Numbered from the stretch's first letter, positions 6,873 to 15,658 are shown. The stretch is DNA of 25,929 nt from Litorivivens sp041625495 (GCF_041625495.1 NZ_JBFJTH010000041.1:1-25929); one strand, 5' to 3'. The notes: generated by a model not told the origin, from the sequence alone. Translations and numbers: made by a program.

Positions 6873-9800
6873 ATGGAAGGTATCGATACCCAGCGCGGTC
6901 TGATTGCCTGGTTCGCGCGCAACTCTGTGGCCGCCAATCTGCTGATGATCCTGATTTTCTGCACTGGCGGCGCCGCACTGCTCACGCTGCCCAAGGTCAT
7001 GCAGCCAAAGTTTGAATCAGCCACCATCCAAATTACCGTACCCTACCCCGGCGCCTCTCCCGAAGAAGTCGAGCAGGGTATCGCGCTGAAAATCGAAGAA
7101 TCCCTGAAAGACATTAATGACCTGGAAAAGGTTCAGACTGTCTCTCAGGAGTCGGTTGCAATGATCTCCCTGCGCGTGGACGAAGAAGCCGACATCGACA
7201 AGGTGCTAGACGAAGTCAAAAGCGCTGTCGACGGCATATCGTCTTTCCCGGCAGAAGCTGAAAAACCCATCATCAAGCATCTGGAGTTTCACGAACACGC
7301 GGCCAACATCCAGATATGGGGCAACCTTTCCGAACGAGATATGAAATCTCTGGTCGACCAGGTAAAAAACGAATTGTTGCAGCTGCCGGAAATTCGTGTC
7401 GCTGAAGTGTTTGGCGGCCGCAACTACGAAGTGTCAGTTGAAGTGCCCGAAGCAACCCTGCTGAAATACAACCTGACATTGGCCGATGTTGCCAGTGCGA
7501 TTCGCAGCTCATCTCTCAACTTGCCCGGCGGCGCCATTAAAACCGATACCGGCGAGATCATGCTCCGCACCAAAGGTCAGGCCTATCAGCAGCACGAATT
7601 TGAGCGCATTCCATTAATCAACTTTCCGGACGGTACGCGGCTCACACTGGGCGACGTCGCCACCATTAACGACGGCTTTGAAGAATCCACCGGGTTTTCG
7701 CTGTTCGATGGCGGTTTCAGCATGGGCGTAACCGTGTACGCCGTTGGCGATCAAGACCTGCTGGAAGTTGCCAATGCTGCAAAGGCCTATGTAGAGCGCA
7801 AACGCAATCAGATGCCTCAGGGCGTCAATATCGACTACTGGGCCGACGCCACCTATTACCTGGAAGGCCGGCTGTCCATGATGCTGAAAAACCTGGGCAT
7901 GGGTGCGCTGCTGGTGTTTATCGTGCTCACGCTGTTTCTCGATATCAAACTGGCGTTCTGGGTCATGGTTGGTTTGCCGCTGTGCTTCCTCGGTACATTT
8001 GCCATGATGAGCACACCGATGATCGATATCAGCCTGAACATGATCAGTCTGTTCGGGTTTATATTGGTGTTAGGAATCGTGGTGGACGATGCCATTATTA
8101 TCGGGGAGAGTGCCGGCAACTTTTCTGAAAAGTACGGCCATAGCACCGACTCGATTATCGCGGGTGCTAAGCGCGTAGCAACCCCGGCAACCTTTGGTGT
8201 ATTGACGACCATCATGGCATTTTTGCCAACCTTGTTTGCCCAAGGGGTATTCGCGCCGTTCCCGGCCTCTTTCGGGTGGGTCGTTCTGTGCTGCCTGAGC
8301 TTTTCGCTTATCGAATCAAAGCTGATCCTGCCAGCGCATCTGATTCATTCCAAGCCTTCCAGCAAGGGGTTTTTCGCGCTGACTACCCGTCTGCAACAAA
8401 CCTGTAATGGCATCCTGCAACGCTTTATTCGCACCATTTACCAGCCCTTCCTGATTCGCGCCATCGCCGCACGCTACATCACTACATCGGTATTTGTGGC
8501 GGCCATGATTCTCGCAGTCGGCCTGGTAGCAGGGGGGCTTGTTCGTCTGGTACTCCTGCCAGCACTGCCCAACGATTTTGTTCAGGCCTCACTGGAGATG
8601 GTAGAGGGCACCACCGAAGAACAGTTACTGGCTGGCTACCGTCAGTACGCCACCGCGCTTGAAGCGGTCAATAACGAATATATAGAAAACACCGGCAACC
8701 AGAATGGCCTGGTCAAACACGTCTTTGCCTATGCCTATGACGGTCGCTTTGTGAATTTCATGGCAGAGCTGACCAAAGCCGAAGAACGTACACTGCAAAG
8801 TGATGAACTATCCGAACTCTGGCGCGACAAGATCGGCAATGTGCCCGGCGCCCGGGTCATTTCGGTTTCAACCGCGCAAGATATGGGCGGCGGACAGGAT
8901 GTTCAGTTCAAGCTGATCAGCAGCGACGACAACACCCTTAAAGCTGCGTCCAAAGAGTTTGCCGCCAAACTGGAAACCTACGACGGCGCCTACGATATTC
9001 GCAATAGCGCAGAAGTTTCGCAGGACGAAGTGGTGCTTACCACCAAACCCATGGCGGACTCCATTGGCATGACACTTTCAGATATTGCCACTCAGGTGCG
9101 ACACGCCTTCTATGGCGTCGAGGCCCAGCGCATGCAGCGCGGTAACGATGAAGTCAAAGTGATGGTGCGTCTGCCCCGCGACGAGCGTCGCGCCATTTCG
9201 GACCTGGAAAACCTCTACCTCAGCACCCGCAATGGCGAAACCATTCCCTTCACCGTTCTCGCTGACGCTAACATCGAGCCCGGCTTTACCAAGGTTACTC
9301 GAATAGATGGCGAACGCGCAGTCACCGTCGGTGCGGCGGTCGATCGCAAATACGCCTCTCCCGACGACATCGCTAACGACCTGAAAGATAACTTTCTGCC
9401 ACAGCTGACCCAGAAATATCCACGACTGAGTTTCAAGGTAGACGGCATGACGGAAGAGTCCAACAAGGTCTTCGGCAGCCTGTTTGTCGGCATGGCGCTG
9501 GCATTGTTTGGCATCTATGCACTGCTTGCGGTGCCACTAAAGTCCTATCTGCAGCCACTTATCATTATGGGTGTTATCCCCTTCGGCATTATCGGCGCAC
9601 TGGTAGGCCACCTGGTGATGGGGCTACCCATCGATATGATGTCGTTTTTCGGCATTATTGCCCTGTCCGGCGTGGTCGTGAACGACAGCCTGATCATGGT
9701 GGATTTTATCAACCGTGCAATCGCCAATGGCACGCCCGTCATAGAAGCGGTAGTGCAATCCGGCACCCAGCGCTATCGCGCCATCATGCTCACGTCACTG

Positions 9801-10010
9801 ACCACCTTTTTCGGTCTGGCGCCGATGCTGGCAGAAACCAGCGTGCAAGCGCAATTTATGATTCCGATGGCGGTATCACTTGGCTTTGGCATTATTTTCG
9901 CCACCGTAATCACGCTGGTACTGATTCCCTGCCTCTACGTAATCCTTGAGGATGTCAAAACTCTGGGAACCAGGGAAGAGCCGCTGGAAGTGGAAACCGC
10001 TACCAGCTAA
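6873..10010 (+). CDS. RND efflux pump inner-membrane permease (HAE1/AcrB-like superfamily)
   Basis: This 1045-residue protein has the RND layout: TM1 (NLLMILIFCTGGAALLTL, about 24-41), a large periplasmic porter domain with PYPGASPEEVEQGI, TM2-6, a second porter domain, and TM8-12. The proton-relay acidic pair is present in TM4 as GIVVDDAIIIGE (D405-D406, equivalent to AcrB D407/D408). In TM10 the motif is LSGVVVNDSLIMVDF, so the AcrB lysine (K940) is replaced by Val, as in many uncharacterised RND pumps of this branch. It is coupled to the adaptor upstream and ended by a terminator at 10025-10049. Proton-driven export is inferred; substrate is not predictable. Confidence 0.95.
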   Translation: MEGIDTQRGLIAWFARNSVAANLLMILIFCTGGAALLTLPKVMQPKFESATIQITVPYPGASPEEVEQGIALKIEESLKDINDLEKVQTVSQESVAMISLRVDEEADIDKVLDEVKSAVDGISSFPAEAEKPIIKHLEFHEHAANIQIWGNLSERDMKSLVDQVKNELLQLPEIRVAEVFGGRNYEVSVEVPEATLLKYNLTLADVASAIRSSSLNLPGGAIKTDTGEIMLRTKGQAYQQHEFERIPLINFPDGTRLTLGDVATINDGFEESTGFSLFDGGFSMGVTVYAVGDQDLLEVANAAKAYVERKRNQMPQGVNIDYWADATYYLEGRLSMMLKNLGMGALLVFIVLTLFLDIKLAFWVMVGLPLCFLGTFAMMSTPMIDISLNMISLFGFILVLGIVVDDAIIIGESAGNFSEKYGHSTDSIIAGAKRVATPATFGVLTTIMAFLPTLFAQGVFAPFPASFGWVVLCCLSFSLIESKLILPAHLIHSKPSSKGFFALTTRLQQTCNGILQRFIRTIYQPFLIRAIAARYITTSVFVAAMILAVGLVAGGLVRLVLLPALPNDFVQASLEMVEGTTEEQLLAGYRQYATALEAVNNEYIENTGNQNGLVKHVFAYAYDGRFVNFMAELTKAEERTLQSDELSELWRDKIGNVPGARVISVSTAQDMGGGQDVQFKLISSDDNTLKAASKEFAAKLETYDGAYDIRNSAEVSQDEVVLTTKPMADSIGMTLSDIATQVRHAFYGVEAQRMQRGNDEVKVMVRLPRDERRAISDLENLYLSTRNGETIPFTVLADANIEPGFTKVTRIDGERAVTVGAAVDRKYASPDDIANDLKDNFLPQLTQKYPRLSFKVDGMTEESNKVFGSLFVGMALALFGIYALLAVPLKSYLQPLIIMGVIPFGIIGALVGHLVMGLPIDMMSFFGIIALSGVVVNDSLIMVDFINRAIANGTPVIEAVVQSGTQRYRAIMLTSLTTFFGLAPMLAETSVQAQFMIPMAVSLGFGIIFATVITLVLIPCLYVILEDVKTLGTREEPLEVETATS

Positions 10011-10024
10011 CACCCTGGATAACG

Positions 10025-10049
10025 AGCCGCCGCTAGCCTGCGGCTTTTT
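10025..10049 (+). terminator. Intrinsic terminator of the RND efflux operon
   Basis: AGCCGC (10025-10030) pairs with GCGGCT (10040-10045), followed directly by a T-run, giving a standard Rho-independent terminator 14 bases after the permease stop. The loop contains the stop codon of the convergent lyase A gene (CTA at 10033-10035, TAG on the minus strand), so the element is shared by the ends of two convergent genes. Confidence 0.78.
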
Positions 10050-10956
10050 CTATCTGCCGCTTAATCCAGCGCCCCGCGTGGCCGCCGTCGCAATTGCCCG
10101 TGAGCTCAGCCGCGAGATCCGCAGCCGCTGACAGCTTCAGCAGATCGATACCCGTGTCAAAACCCATCTGATTGAGCATCAATACCACATCCTCTGTGGC
10201 CACATTGCCCGAGGCGCCCGGCGCGAACGGGCACCCACCCAGACCGCCAATAGACGCATCAAATTTGCGAATGCCACACTCCACGGCCGCATACACATCA
10301 GCAACCCCCATACCTCGAGTGTCATGGAAATGGCATGACAATTTTTCTGCGCCATAAGCAGCCACCAGTTTGGTCATCAGTGATTTCACCTGACCCGGGG
10401 AGGCCGCCCCAATGGTGTCGGCCAGTATCACTTCACTCGCACCATAGTCGAACAGTTTGCCGGTAATCTCGATCACTGCCTGTTCGTCGGCAATGCCTTC
10501 GAATGGACACTCCCAAGCAGTGGCAACGTAGGCAACCACATTTGCACCATCACACTTTGCCTGCGCCAGCACATCCTCACAAACGGCCAGCGCCTGTTCG
10601 GTAGTCATGCGCACGTTCTTTTCATTCATGGTATTGCTGGCCGCGATTACCAGCCCCATTGTGTTGATGCCTGCCGCCCTAGCAAGGTCGTAACCCTTGC
10701 GATTTGGGATCAATGCGGAGAAGCCAAACGGCTCACCAGAACTGTCACTGACGGGTAACTGAGCCGCCACCAGATCTGTTCCCGCCATCGCCGGCACTGC
10801 CTTGGGAGATACAAACGCGCCAACTTCAATATGGCGCACGCCCGCCTCTATCAGCTTTTCAATCAGCGCAACGCGTTCCTGCGGCGTAAGAATCTTTTCC
10901 TGGTTTTGCAGTCCATCACGCGGCCCTACGTCATTGATGATTATTTTTTCTTTCAT
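10033..10956 (-). CDS. HMG-CoA lyase-family protein A (candidate citramalyl-CoA lyase-type)
   Basis: This 307-residue TIM-barrel protein is a member of the HMG-CoA lyase family, which splits 3-hydroxyacyl-CoA-type substrates by retro-Claisen cleavage. Active-site elements are complete: DVGPRDGLQ (R13, D14), SCHFHDTRG (metal ligands H209, H211), GGLGGCPFAPGASGN (catalytic C242, N251). The GTG at 10957-10959 overlaps the TAG of CoA-transferase A and is followed directly by ATG (10954-10956), which I take as start. Tight coupling to a class III CoA-transferase suggests it cleaves the CoA ester made by that enzyme. In Chloroflexus the R-citramalyl-CoA lyase belongs to this family, giving acetyl-CoA and pyruvate. 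True HMG-CoA lyase (leucine catabolism) is the main alternative, but no isovaleryl-CoA or methylcrotonyl-CoA genes are nearby. Confidence 0.88.
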   Translation of the reverse strand: MKEKIIINDVGPRDGLQNQEKILTPQERVALIEKLIEAGVRHIEVGAFVSPKAVPAMAGTDLVAAQLPVSDSSGEPFGFSALIPNRKGYDLARAAGINTMGLVIAASNTMNEKNVRMTTEQALAVCEDVLAQAKCDGANVVAYVATAWECPFEGIADEQAVIEITGKLFDYGASEVILADTIGAASPGQVKSLMTKLVAAYGAEKLSCHFHDTRGMGVADVYAAVECGIRKFDASIGGLGGCPFAPGASGNVATEDVVLMLNQMGFDTGIDLLKLSAAADLAAELTGNCDGGHAGRWIKRQIEKAAG

Positions 10957-10958
10957 CA

Positions 10959-12158
10959 CTAACCAATCACCCCGCTCGCTTTCAGTTCAGCCGTACTGGC
11001 TTCGTCGTAACCCAGTACTTCACGCATCAGCTCATCAGTATTTTCACCGAGTAAAGGAGCCGGCTTATAACTCTCTTCATTGGTGCGTGACAGCTTGATT
11101 GGGCAACCCGGACCTTTGGTGGATTTGCCAGACGGGTGACCAAGTTCAACCACCATATTGCGATACTGCACCTGCTCATCTGCCAGCGCCCGACTAAAGG
11201 TGTTTACCGGCGCCGCCGGAATACGCTTTTCGTTAAGCTTGGTCAGCCAGTTATCGGTGGTGTCCTGCTTGAAGATATCTGCCAAAGTGGAATCAATGTA
11301 CGCTTTGTCGGCAAGGCGGCCGGGCTGGCCATCGTATTCGGGCTTATCGAAACCCGGACAGTTAACCACCTGTTTCAGGTTTTGCCAGAAGTTGTCGGTA
11401 ATCACGCAGATCACCAAGTGGCCATCGGCAGTGGGATAACTGTTGTAAGGCACATGAACAAAATGGCTGTTGCCTATCGGGTGAGGGTCATCACCTGACA
11501 GGAAATACATGGTCGCCATATAGTTAAGCAGCGAAATCTGCACATCCAGCATGGAAATATCAATGTGCTGCCCAACACCTGACCGGTCGCGCTCTACCAA
11601 CGCGGCTAATACACCCATAATGCCAAACATGCCACCACCGAGATCGCCAATGGGGATACCAGCGCGCATGGGGTGAGCGGCATCTTCACCAGTAATGGAC
11701 ATGCCACCGCCAAAGGCCTGCGCTACCTGGTCGAAGGCCGGACGCTTAGCGCCCGGTCCCTGCTCGCCAAAACCGGTAATCGAGCAGGTAATGATTTTCG
11801 GGTTGATCTTGGACAGGTGCTCGTAATCTATCTTCAGCTTGGATGGCACACCCGCGGCAAAATTATTGATGACAACATCAGACTTGGCCACTAGCTCATA
11901 AAACAGCTCCAGACCGCGCTCGGTTTTAAGATCCATCGACATCGTGCGCTTGTTGCGATTCAGCGTAATAAAATAAGCACCCATACCGTCGATGGAGTTT
12001 CGCGGATCGGTGGCGAGCAGTTTACGGGTACCTTCACCGGACAGCGGTTCCACCTTGATCATGTCTGCCCCGAGATCAGCCAGGGTCATGGTACAAAAGG
12101 GGCCGGACAGCATATGTGTCAGATCGAGGACGCGGATGCCCGCAAGTGGTTTGTTCAT
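10959..12158 (-). CDS. Class III (family III) CoA-transferase A
   Basis: This 399-residue protein is a CaiB/BaiF-type CoA-transferase, moving CoA between carboxylic acids through an aspartyl-CoA intermediate. Landmarks are GIRVLDLTHMLSGPFCTMTL (7-26), GADMIKVEP, NRNKRTMSMDLK (68-78), NFAAGVPSKLKIDYEHL, and GIPIGDLGGGMFGIMGVLAAL, in which D172 is the expected nucleophile. AAGGAAAGGG lies about 8 bases before the ATG. It is followed immediately by lyase A and is divergent from the LeuC-like gene, with the dyad at 12221-12244 between them. Precedent: succinyl-CoA:D-citramalate CoA-transferase of Chloroflexus is class III and feeds an HMG-CoA-lyase-family enzyme. Alternatives are malate, itaconate or 3-hydroxy-3-methylglutarate CoA-transferase; sequence alone does not decide. 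Confidence 0.92.
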   Translation of the reverse strand: MNKPLAGIRVLDLTHMLSGPFCTMTLADLGADMIKVEPLSGEGTRKLLATDPRNSIDGMGAYFITLNRNKRTMSMDLKTERGLELFYELVAKSDVVINNFAAGVPSKLKIDYEHLSKINPKIITCSITGFGEQGPGAKRPAFDQVAQAFGGGMSITGEDAAHPMRAGIPIGDLGGGMFGIMGVLAALVERDRSGVGQHIDISMLDVQISLLNYMATMYFLSGDDPHPIGNSHFVHVPYNSYPTADGHLVICVITDNFWQNLKQVVNCPGFDKPEYDGQPGRLADKAYIDSTLADIFKQDTTDNWLTKLNEKRIPAAPVNTFSRALADEQVQYRNMVVELGHPSGKSTKGPGCPIKLSRTNEESYKPAPLLGENTDELMREVLGYDEASTAELKASGVIG

Positions 12159-12200
12159 CAGTTTGCCCTTTCCTTACTATCAGGGTGTTCGGCGCTGGAC

Positions 12201-12244
12201 TTGCCATGTAACGCCATAAAGATATAATGTTATTACTTTATAGC
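12201..12244 (+). promoter_or_regulatory. Promoter of the LeuC-like gene overlapped by a putative GntR operator
   Basis: TTGCCA (12201-12206) and TATAAT (12223-12228) are separated by 16 bases, a good sigma-70 promoter reading towards the LeuC-like gene, with a start point expected near 12235. Overlapping it are two related 16-mers: GATATAATGTTATTAC (12221-12236), matching the dyad before the GntR gene at 12 of 16 positions, and GTTATTACTTTATAGC (12229-12244). A repressor here would cover the -10 and start point. The same region lies upstream of CoA-transferase A on the other strand. A further palindrome, ATGCTAGCAT, is at 12250-12259. Confidence 0.6.
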
Positions 12245-12290
12245 TTATTATGCTAGCATAGCATCACGCATGCAAGGTGACCGCGAGACT

Positions 12291-13718
12291 ATGGGCAGCA
12301 CCCTGATAGAAAAAATACTGAGCGACCACAGCGCCATTGATCTGGGCGACCGCCGCCGACTGATTTATATAGACCGCATTTTTCTGCACGAGCGCACCGG
12401 CAGCATTGCCCTTCAAAGCCTGCAGGAAAGCGGCCGCCAGGTTGCTCGTCCGCAGCAGGTGTTCTGCACCATGGACCATATCGTCGATACCTTCCCCGGG
12501 CGCGGCGACGAGACCCTCATGCCCTCAGGCACCCAGTTTATTCAGGCAACCCGCAAGGAAGCACATCACGCCGGCATTCATCTGTTCGACGTGCGCGATG
12601 AGAATCAGGGCATTGCCCATGTCGTGGCTGCCGAACAGGGCATTGCCCTGCCAGGCCTGACCCTGGTGTGCCCCGACAGCCACACGTGCACGCTCGGCGG
12701 CCTGGGTGCACTGGCTTGGGGAATTGGCTCCACAGAGGCAGAACACGCGTTAACAACACGCACCTTGGAATTGCGTATAGCGAAAACCCTGCGGGTAAAT
12801 TTCGAAGGTACACTCGGCTTCGGCGTCACCGCCAAGGACATGATTCTTCATCTGATCGCCCAGCACGGCGCAGACGGCGGTGCAGGCTATGTGGTGGAAT
12901 TTGCCGGCAGCGCTATCCGCGCACTGGATGTGGAACAGCGGATGACACTGTGCAATATGGCCGTAGAATTTTCCGCTGTCAGCGGTCTGATCGCCCCGGA
13001 TGAGAAAACCATCGACTATGTCCGTGATCGCCCCTTTTCCCCCAGAGGCGAGCAGTGGGACAAAGCCGTAGCCTACTGGCAACAATTACGCAGCGATGAC
13101 GACGCCGTGTTTGATCGCGAAATTTCCATCGACGTCAGCACCATAGCACCGGCGATCAGCTGGGGAATTAATCCTGAACAGACGATTGCTGTAGACGCTT
13201 CCATCCCCGCACCGATCGGAGAGAAAAGCGCCTACATGCAAAAGGCCATCGACTACATCAAGCTTAAACCCGGCACACCCATTGCCGGCACGCCCATTGA
13301 TGCTGCGTTTATCGGCTCGTGCACCAACAGCCGGCTCAGCGATCTGCGCGCGGTGGCTGAGTTTCTACAAGACAAACACATCGCCCCCGGCGTAGCGGCA
13401 GTGTGCGTACCCGGCTCTACACAGGTAAAGCGGGCTGCCGAAGCGGAAGGGCTACATCTGACATTCCAGCGCGCCGGGTTTGAATGGCGCGAATCGGGCT
13501 GCTCCATGTGTTTTTACGCCGGCGGCGAAACCTTTGGTGCTGGCAAGCGCGTAGTGTCTACAACAAACCGTAACTTTGAAAATCGACAGGGGCCCGGCGT
13601 CAAAACCCATATAGCCAGCCCATTGACGGTTGCCGCGTCAGCAGTGGCCGGCGCCATCACTGACCCAAGGCAAATGCTGACAGAACAAGCCCCTACCCGC
13701 CGGGAGCATCAGCTATGA
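12291..13718 (+). CDS. LeuC-like large subunit of an aconitase-family hydro-lyase (candidate citraconate/maleate-type hydratase)
   Basis: This 475-residue protein is homologous to the large subunit of 3-isopropylmalate dehydratase. I start it at ATG 12291: it aligns with the LeuC N-terminus (MGSTLIEKILSDHS) and has AAGGTG upstream, unlike the ATG at 12270. The [4Fe-4S] ligands are present: C344 in GSCTNSR, C404 and C407 in ESGCSMC. It differs from biosynthetic LeuC at conserved sites: the DR-x-LVHEVTSPQAF segment reads DRIFLHERTGSIAL, and GCSMCLAMN reads GCSMCFYAGGE. Together with its place between CoA-transferase/lyase genes, this argues for a catabolic paralogue. Related two-subunit enzymes include maleate hydratase HbzIJ and 2,3-dimethylmaleate hydratase DmdAB. 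The stop overlaps the LeuD-like ATG by 4 bp. Confidence 0.88.
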   Translation: MGSTLIEKILSDHSAIDLGDRRRLIYIDRIFLHERTGSIALQSLQESGRQVARPQQVFCTMDHIVDTFPGRGDETLMPSGTQFIQATRKEAHHAGIHLFDVRDENQGIAHVVAAEQGIALPGLTLVCPDSHTCTLGGLGALAWGIGSTEAEHALTTRTLELRIAKTLRVNFEGTLGFGVTAKDMILHLIAQHGADGGAGYVVEFAGSAIRALDVEQRMTLCNMAVEFSAVSGLIAPDEKTIDYVRDRPFSPRGEQWDKAVAYWQQLRSDDDAVFDREISIDVSTIAPAISWGINPEQTIAVDASIPAPIGEKSAYMQKAIDYIKLKPGTPIAGTPIDAAFIGSCTNSRLSDLRAVAEFLQDKHIAPGVAAVCVPGSTQVKRAAEAEGLHLTFQRAGFEWRESGCSMCFYAGGETFGAGKRVVSTTNRNFENRQGPGVKTHIASPLTVAASAVAGAITDPRQMLTEQAPTRREHQL

Positions 13719-14341
13719 GTATCGAGCCCTTTACTGTTCACACCGGTGTTGCTGCTCCGATGTTACAGGCTAATATCGACACCGACGCCATTATTCCTTC
13801 GCGAGAAATGAAACTGGTCTCCAAACAGGGGCTCGGCGAGGGGCTGTTCGCCGCCTGGCGCTATAAGCTCCCCGGCAGTCGTGAAATCAATCCTGACTTC
13901 ATCCTCAACACGCCTCCCTACGAAAACACCACCATACTGCTTGGCGGACCCAACTTCGGCTGCGGATCGTCCCGAGAGCACGCTGTCTGGGCGCTGGCGG
14001 AATACGGTATTCGGGCCATTATCGCACCGGGCTTCGGTTCGATTTTCTATAACAACTGCATTGGCAACGGCCTGCTGCCGGTGGTGCTCTCCGAAGCTAC
14101 CATCCGCCGTCTGGCGCAGGCCATTGAAGCATCTCCGCAACAGCAGAAACTGCGCGTCGATCTGCAACAACAGCAGGTCTGCACCCCTCAGGGCGACTGC
14201 TTTGCATTTACGATCGAAAAAGATGCGCGCGATATGCTACTAAACGGACTGGACCGAATCGGTGCCACCCTGCAATACCAGACGCAGATTGACGCCTTTG
14301 AAAAAGAGGATCGAAAACGTCGCAGCTGGGCCTACCTTTAA
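13715..14341 (+). CDS. LeuD-like small subunit of the same hydro-lyase
   Basis: This 208-residue protein is the swivelling small-subunit partner of an aconitase-family heterodimer. It keeps ANIDTDAIIP (19-28) and NFGCGSSREHAVWALAEYG, the signature of LeuD-type subunits. The loop after DAIIP, which in biosynthetic LeuD reads KQFLQKV and contributes to substrate recognition, is SREMKLVSKQGLGEGLF. That variant is, from memory, characteristic of a paralogous LeuD-like group in proteobacteria. GGGAG lies 8 bases before the ATG, and translation is coupled to the large subunit. It presumably hydrates an unsaturated diacid or isomerises a hydroxydiacid; leucine biosynthesis is less likely because no leuA or leuB is present. 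Confidence 0.87.
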   Translation: MSIEPFTVHTGVAAPMLQANIDTDAIIPSREMKLVSKQGLGEGLFAAWRYKLPGSREINPDFILNTPPYENTTILLGGPNFGCGSSREHAVWALAEYGIRAIIAPGFGSIFYNNCIGNGLLPVVLSEATIRRLAQAIEASPQQQKLRVDLQQQQVCTPQGDCFAFTIEKDARDMLLNGLDRIGATLQYQTQIDAFEKEDRKRRSWAYL

Positions 14342-14419
14342 GCACTTACCCATCTAAACATCGGCGCTTACTAAGAAGCCTCGACTGAATTCCACATTCG
14401 TTACCCGGTCGCTTTCCGT

Positions 14420-14425
14420 TATACT
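14420..14425 (+). promoter_or_regulatory. Possible -10 element before the lipoprotein gene
   Basis: TATACT lies 51 bases before the lipoprotein ATG in the gap of 134 bases after the LeuD-like gene. The -35 position (TTCGTT at 14397-14402, 17-base spacing) is poor. The gap shows no terminator and no copy of the 16-bp dyad, so the lipoprotein may have its own promoter or be read through from the LeuCD-like pair. Confidence 0.3.
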
Positions 14426-14475
14426 TTTAGTGCCACGCAAACGAAACGCGCCAAAATCCGCTAACGGAGCCGGGA

Positions 14476-15630
14476 ATGACTATCGGCAACAGAATAATTT
14501 ACAAAGCCACGCTCATCTTGGGACTGGCGCTTCTCCTGCAAGGCTGCGCACAATTACGCGCCATAGAACAAGCCGGATACACCGCAAGCGCGCCACAATG
14601 GAGAGCCTTCTTTGAGCAAATGGAAGGCTTTCAGGACACAATTGAACAGTCAGCGCCCAACTTTGTGGGCTACCTATCGCTGCTGAGCAATGAGCGAGCA
14701 TTTATTGCTACTGCCCTCGAGAATGACAGCCTATTCCAAGCCCAGGGAAACTACTCGCCTCCCCGCGTACCCGCAGCAATGGTTATGCAAACCCGCTTTC
14801 GCTATTTCGCACTGACAAGCAGTTTGCGCGACTATCAACGCGCTGTATGCGAGCACGAATTGCAAAGTTTGTTGGCAAGTACGCAGAGGCCGATTAACTC
14901 GACCGCACAATGGCTCAACTACCAGCGGAGCATGACAACCCGTGCTGCTGAGATGGAAGCCTCACTACTGGCAACACCTGAGTTGCCAGGCATGCCACTG
15001 TGCGTCGAGGAACCTTTTCGCGCAAAAATTAACGCGGCGATTTCAGAACACGCACAGCACACCGACAACCAACTTGCCCAATCGCTTAAAAGCCGAACAC
15101 CGGCGCTGCGCGACAGAGAATATCTGGAGGAAATTCACGCTTTAGGTCAACTACTTCAGCAAGTAAATCCTAACGCATCAGAAGTGCTGAGATTAAGCGA
15201 ACTGGCGCTGCGCGTGATCGAGAAGAAAACCGAAATAGCGAGAAACACCCAGCAATTCGAATCGGCTATGGCTGATTGTCGGGCCGCCCGCCCCAAACCT
15301 CGCGCCAGAGAAACCTTCTGGGACGAGAAATTTATCCACAGTTATCTGGGCATGGTGGTTATCGTAGAGCCTCTAGACCGTTTTTATTGCCGCGGCCTGC
15401 AGTCCGGCCAGAATATCGAAAGCATCCGCTTTTCTTCCGGCGGCAAGGTCGCCACGGTGACAGTGTCTGACCCGGATGATCAAGACCGCAAAACTTTCAA
15501 GCTCGGCTGGAACAACGAACACCGTGCCTGGACGCTGCAATCCTGGGTACTGCCCCAAGACTCACCGCGCATGAGCCTGGTCAAGGAGTTTGAAATTCTG
15601 AAACGTCTGTTCAACCCACCGGAAATCTAG
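14476..15630 (+). CDS. Putative outer-membrane lipoprotein of unknown function
   Basis: This 384-residue protein has a lipoprotein signal: basic start (MTIGNRIIYK), hydrophobic core (ATLILGLALL), and lipobox L21-Q22-G23-C24. Ala follows the Cys, so by the E. coli +2 rule it would go to the outer membrane. ACGGAGCCGGGA just before the ATG is a good ribosome site. The middle (about 40-280) is rich in Ala, Gln, Glu and Arg and probably helical. The last 90 residues (about 295-384) alternate hydrophobic and polar residues and may form a small beta domain. I do not recognise the family. It sits inside the catabolic region and ends in a hairpin shared with convergent CoA-transferase B. A link to the pathway is not shown. 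Confidence 0.8.
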   Translation: MTIGNRIIYKATLILGLALLLQGCAQLRAIEQAGYTASAPQWRAFFEQMEGFQDTIEQSAPNFVGYLSLLSNERAFIATALENDSLFQAQGNYSPPRVPAAMVMQTRFRYFALTSSLRDYQRAVCEHELQSLLASTQRPINSTAQWLNYQRSMTTRAAEMEASLLATPELPGMPLCVEEPFRAKINAAISEHAQHTDNQLAQSLKSRTPALRDREYLEEIHALGQLLQQVNPNASEVLRLSELALRVIEKKTEIARNTQQFESAMADCRAARPKPRARETFWDEKFIHSYLGMVVIVEPLDRFYCRGLQSGQNIESIRFSSGGKVATVTVSDPDDQDRKTFKLGWNNEHRAWTLQSWVLPQDSPRMSLVKEFEILKRLFNPPEI

Positions 15631-15632
15631 AC

Positions 15633-15658
15633 AGCAGGTGAGTTACTGACCACCTGCT
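15633..15658. terminator. Hairpin between convergent genes (possible bidirectional terminator)
   Basis: AGCAGGTG (15633-15640) pairs perfectly with CACCTGCT (15651-15658) around a 10-base loop. The loop holds the CoA-transferase B stop (TTA at 15643-15645, TAA on the minus strand), and the lipoprotein stop is two bases to the left. T-runs are poor on both sides, so termination is probable only by position. Confidence 0.5.

Noticed and set aside
12291..14341. Straightforward leuC and leuD of leucine biosynthesis
   Set aside because: Normally fixed substrate-loop residues differ in both subunits, leuA/leuB are absent and the context is catabolic; the gene symbols are therefore withheld.
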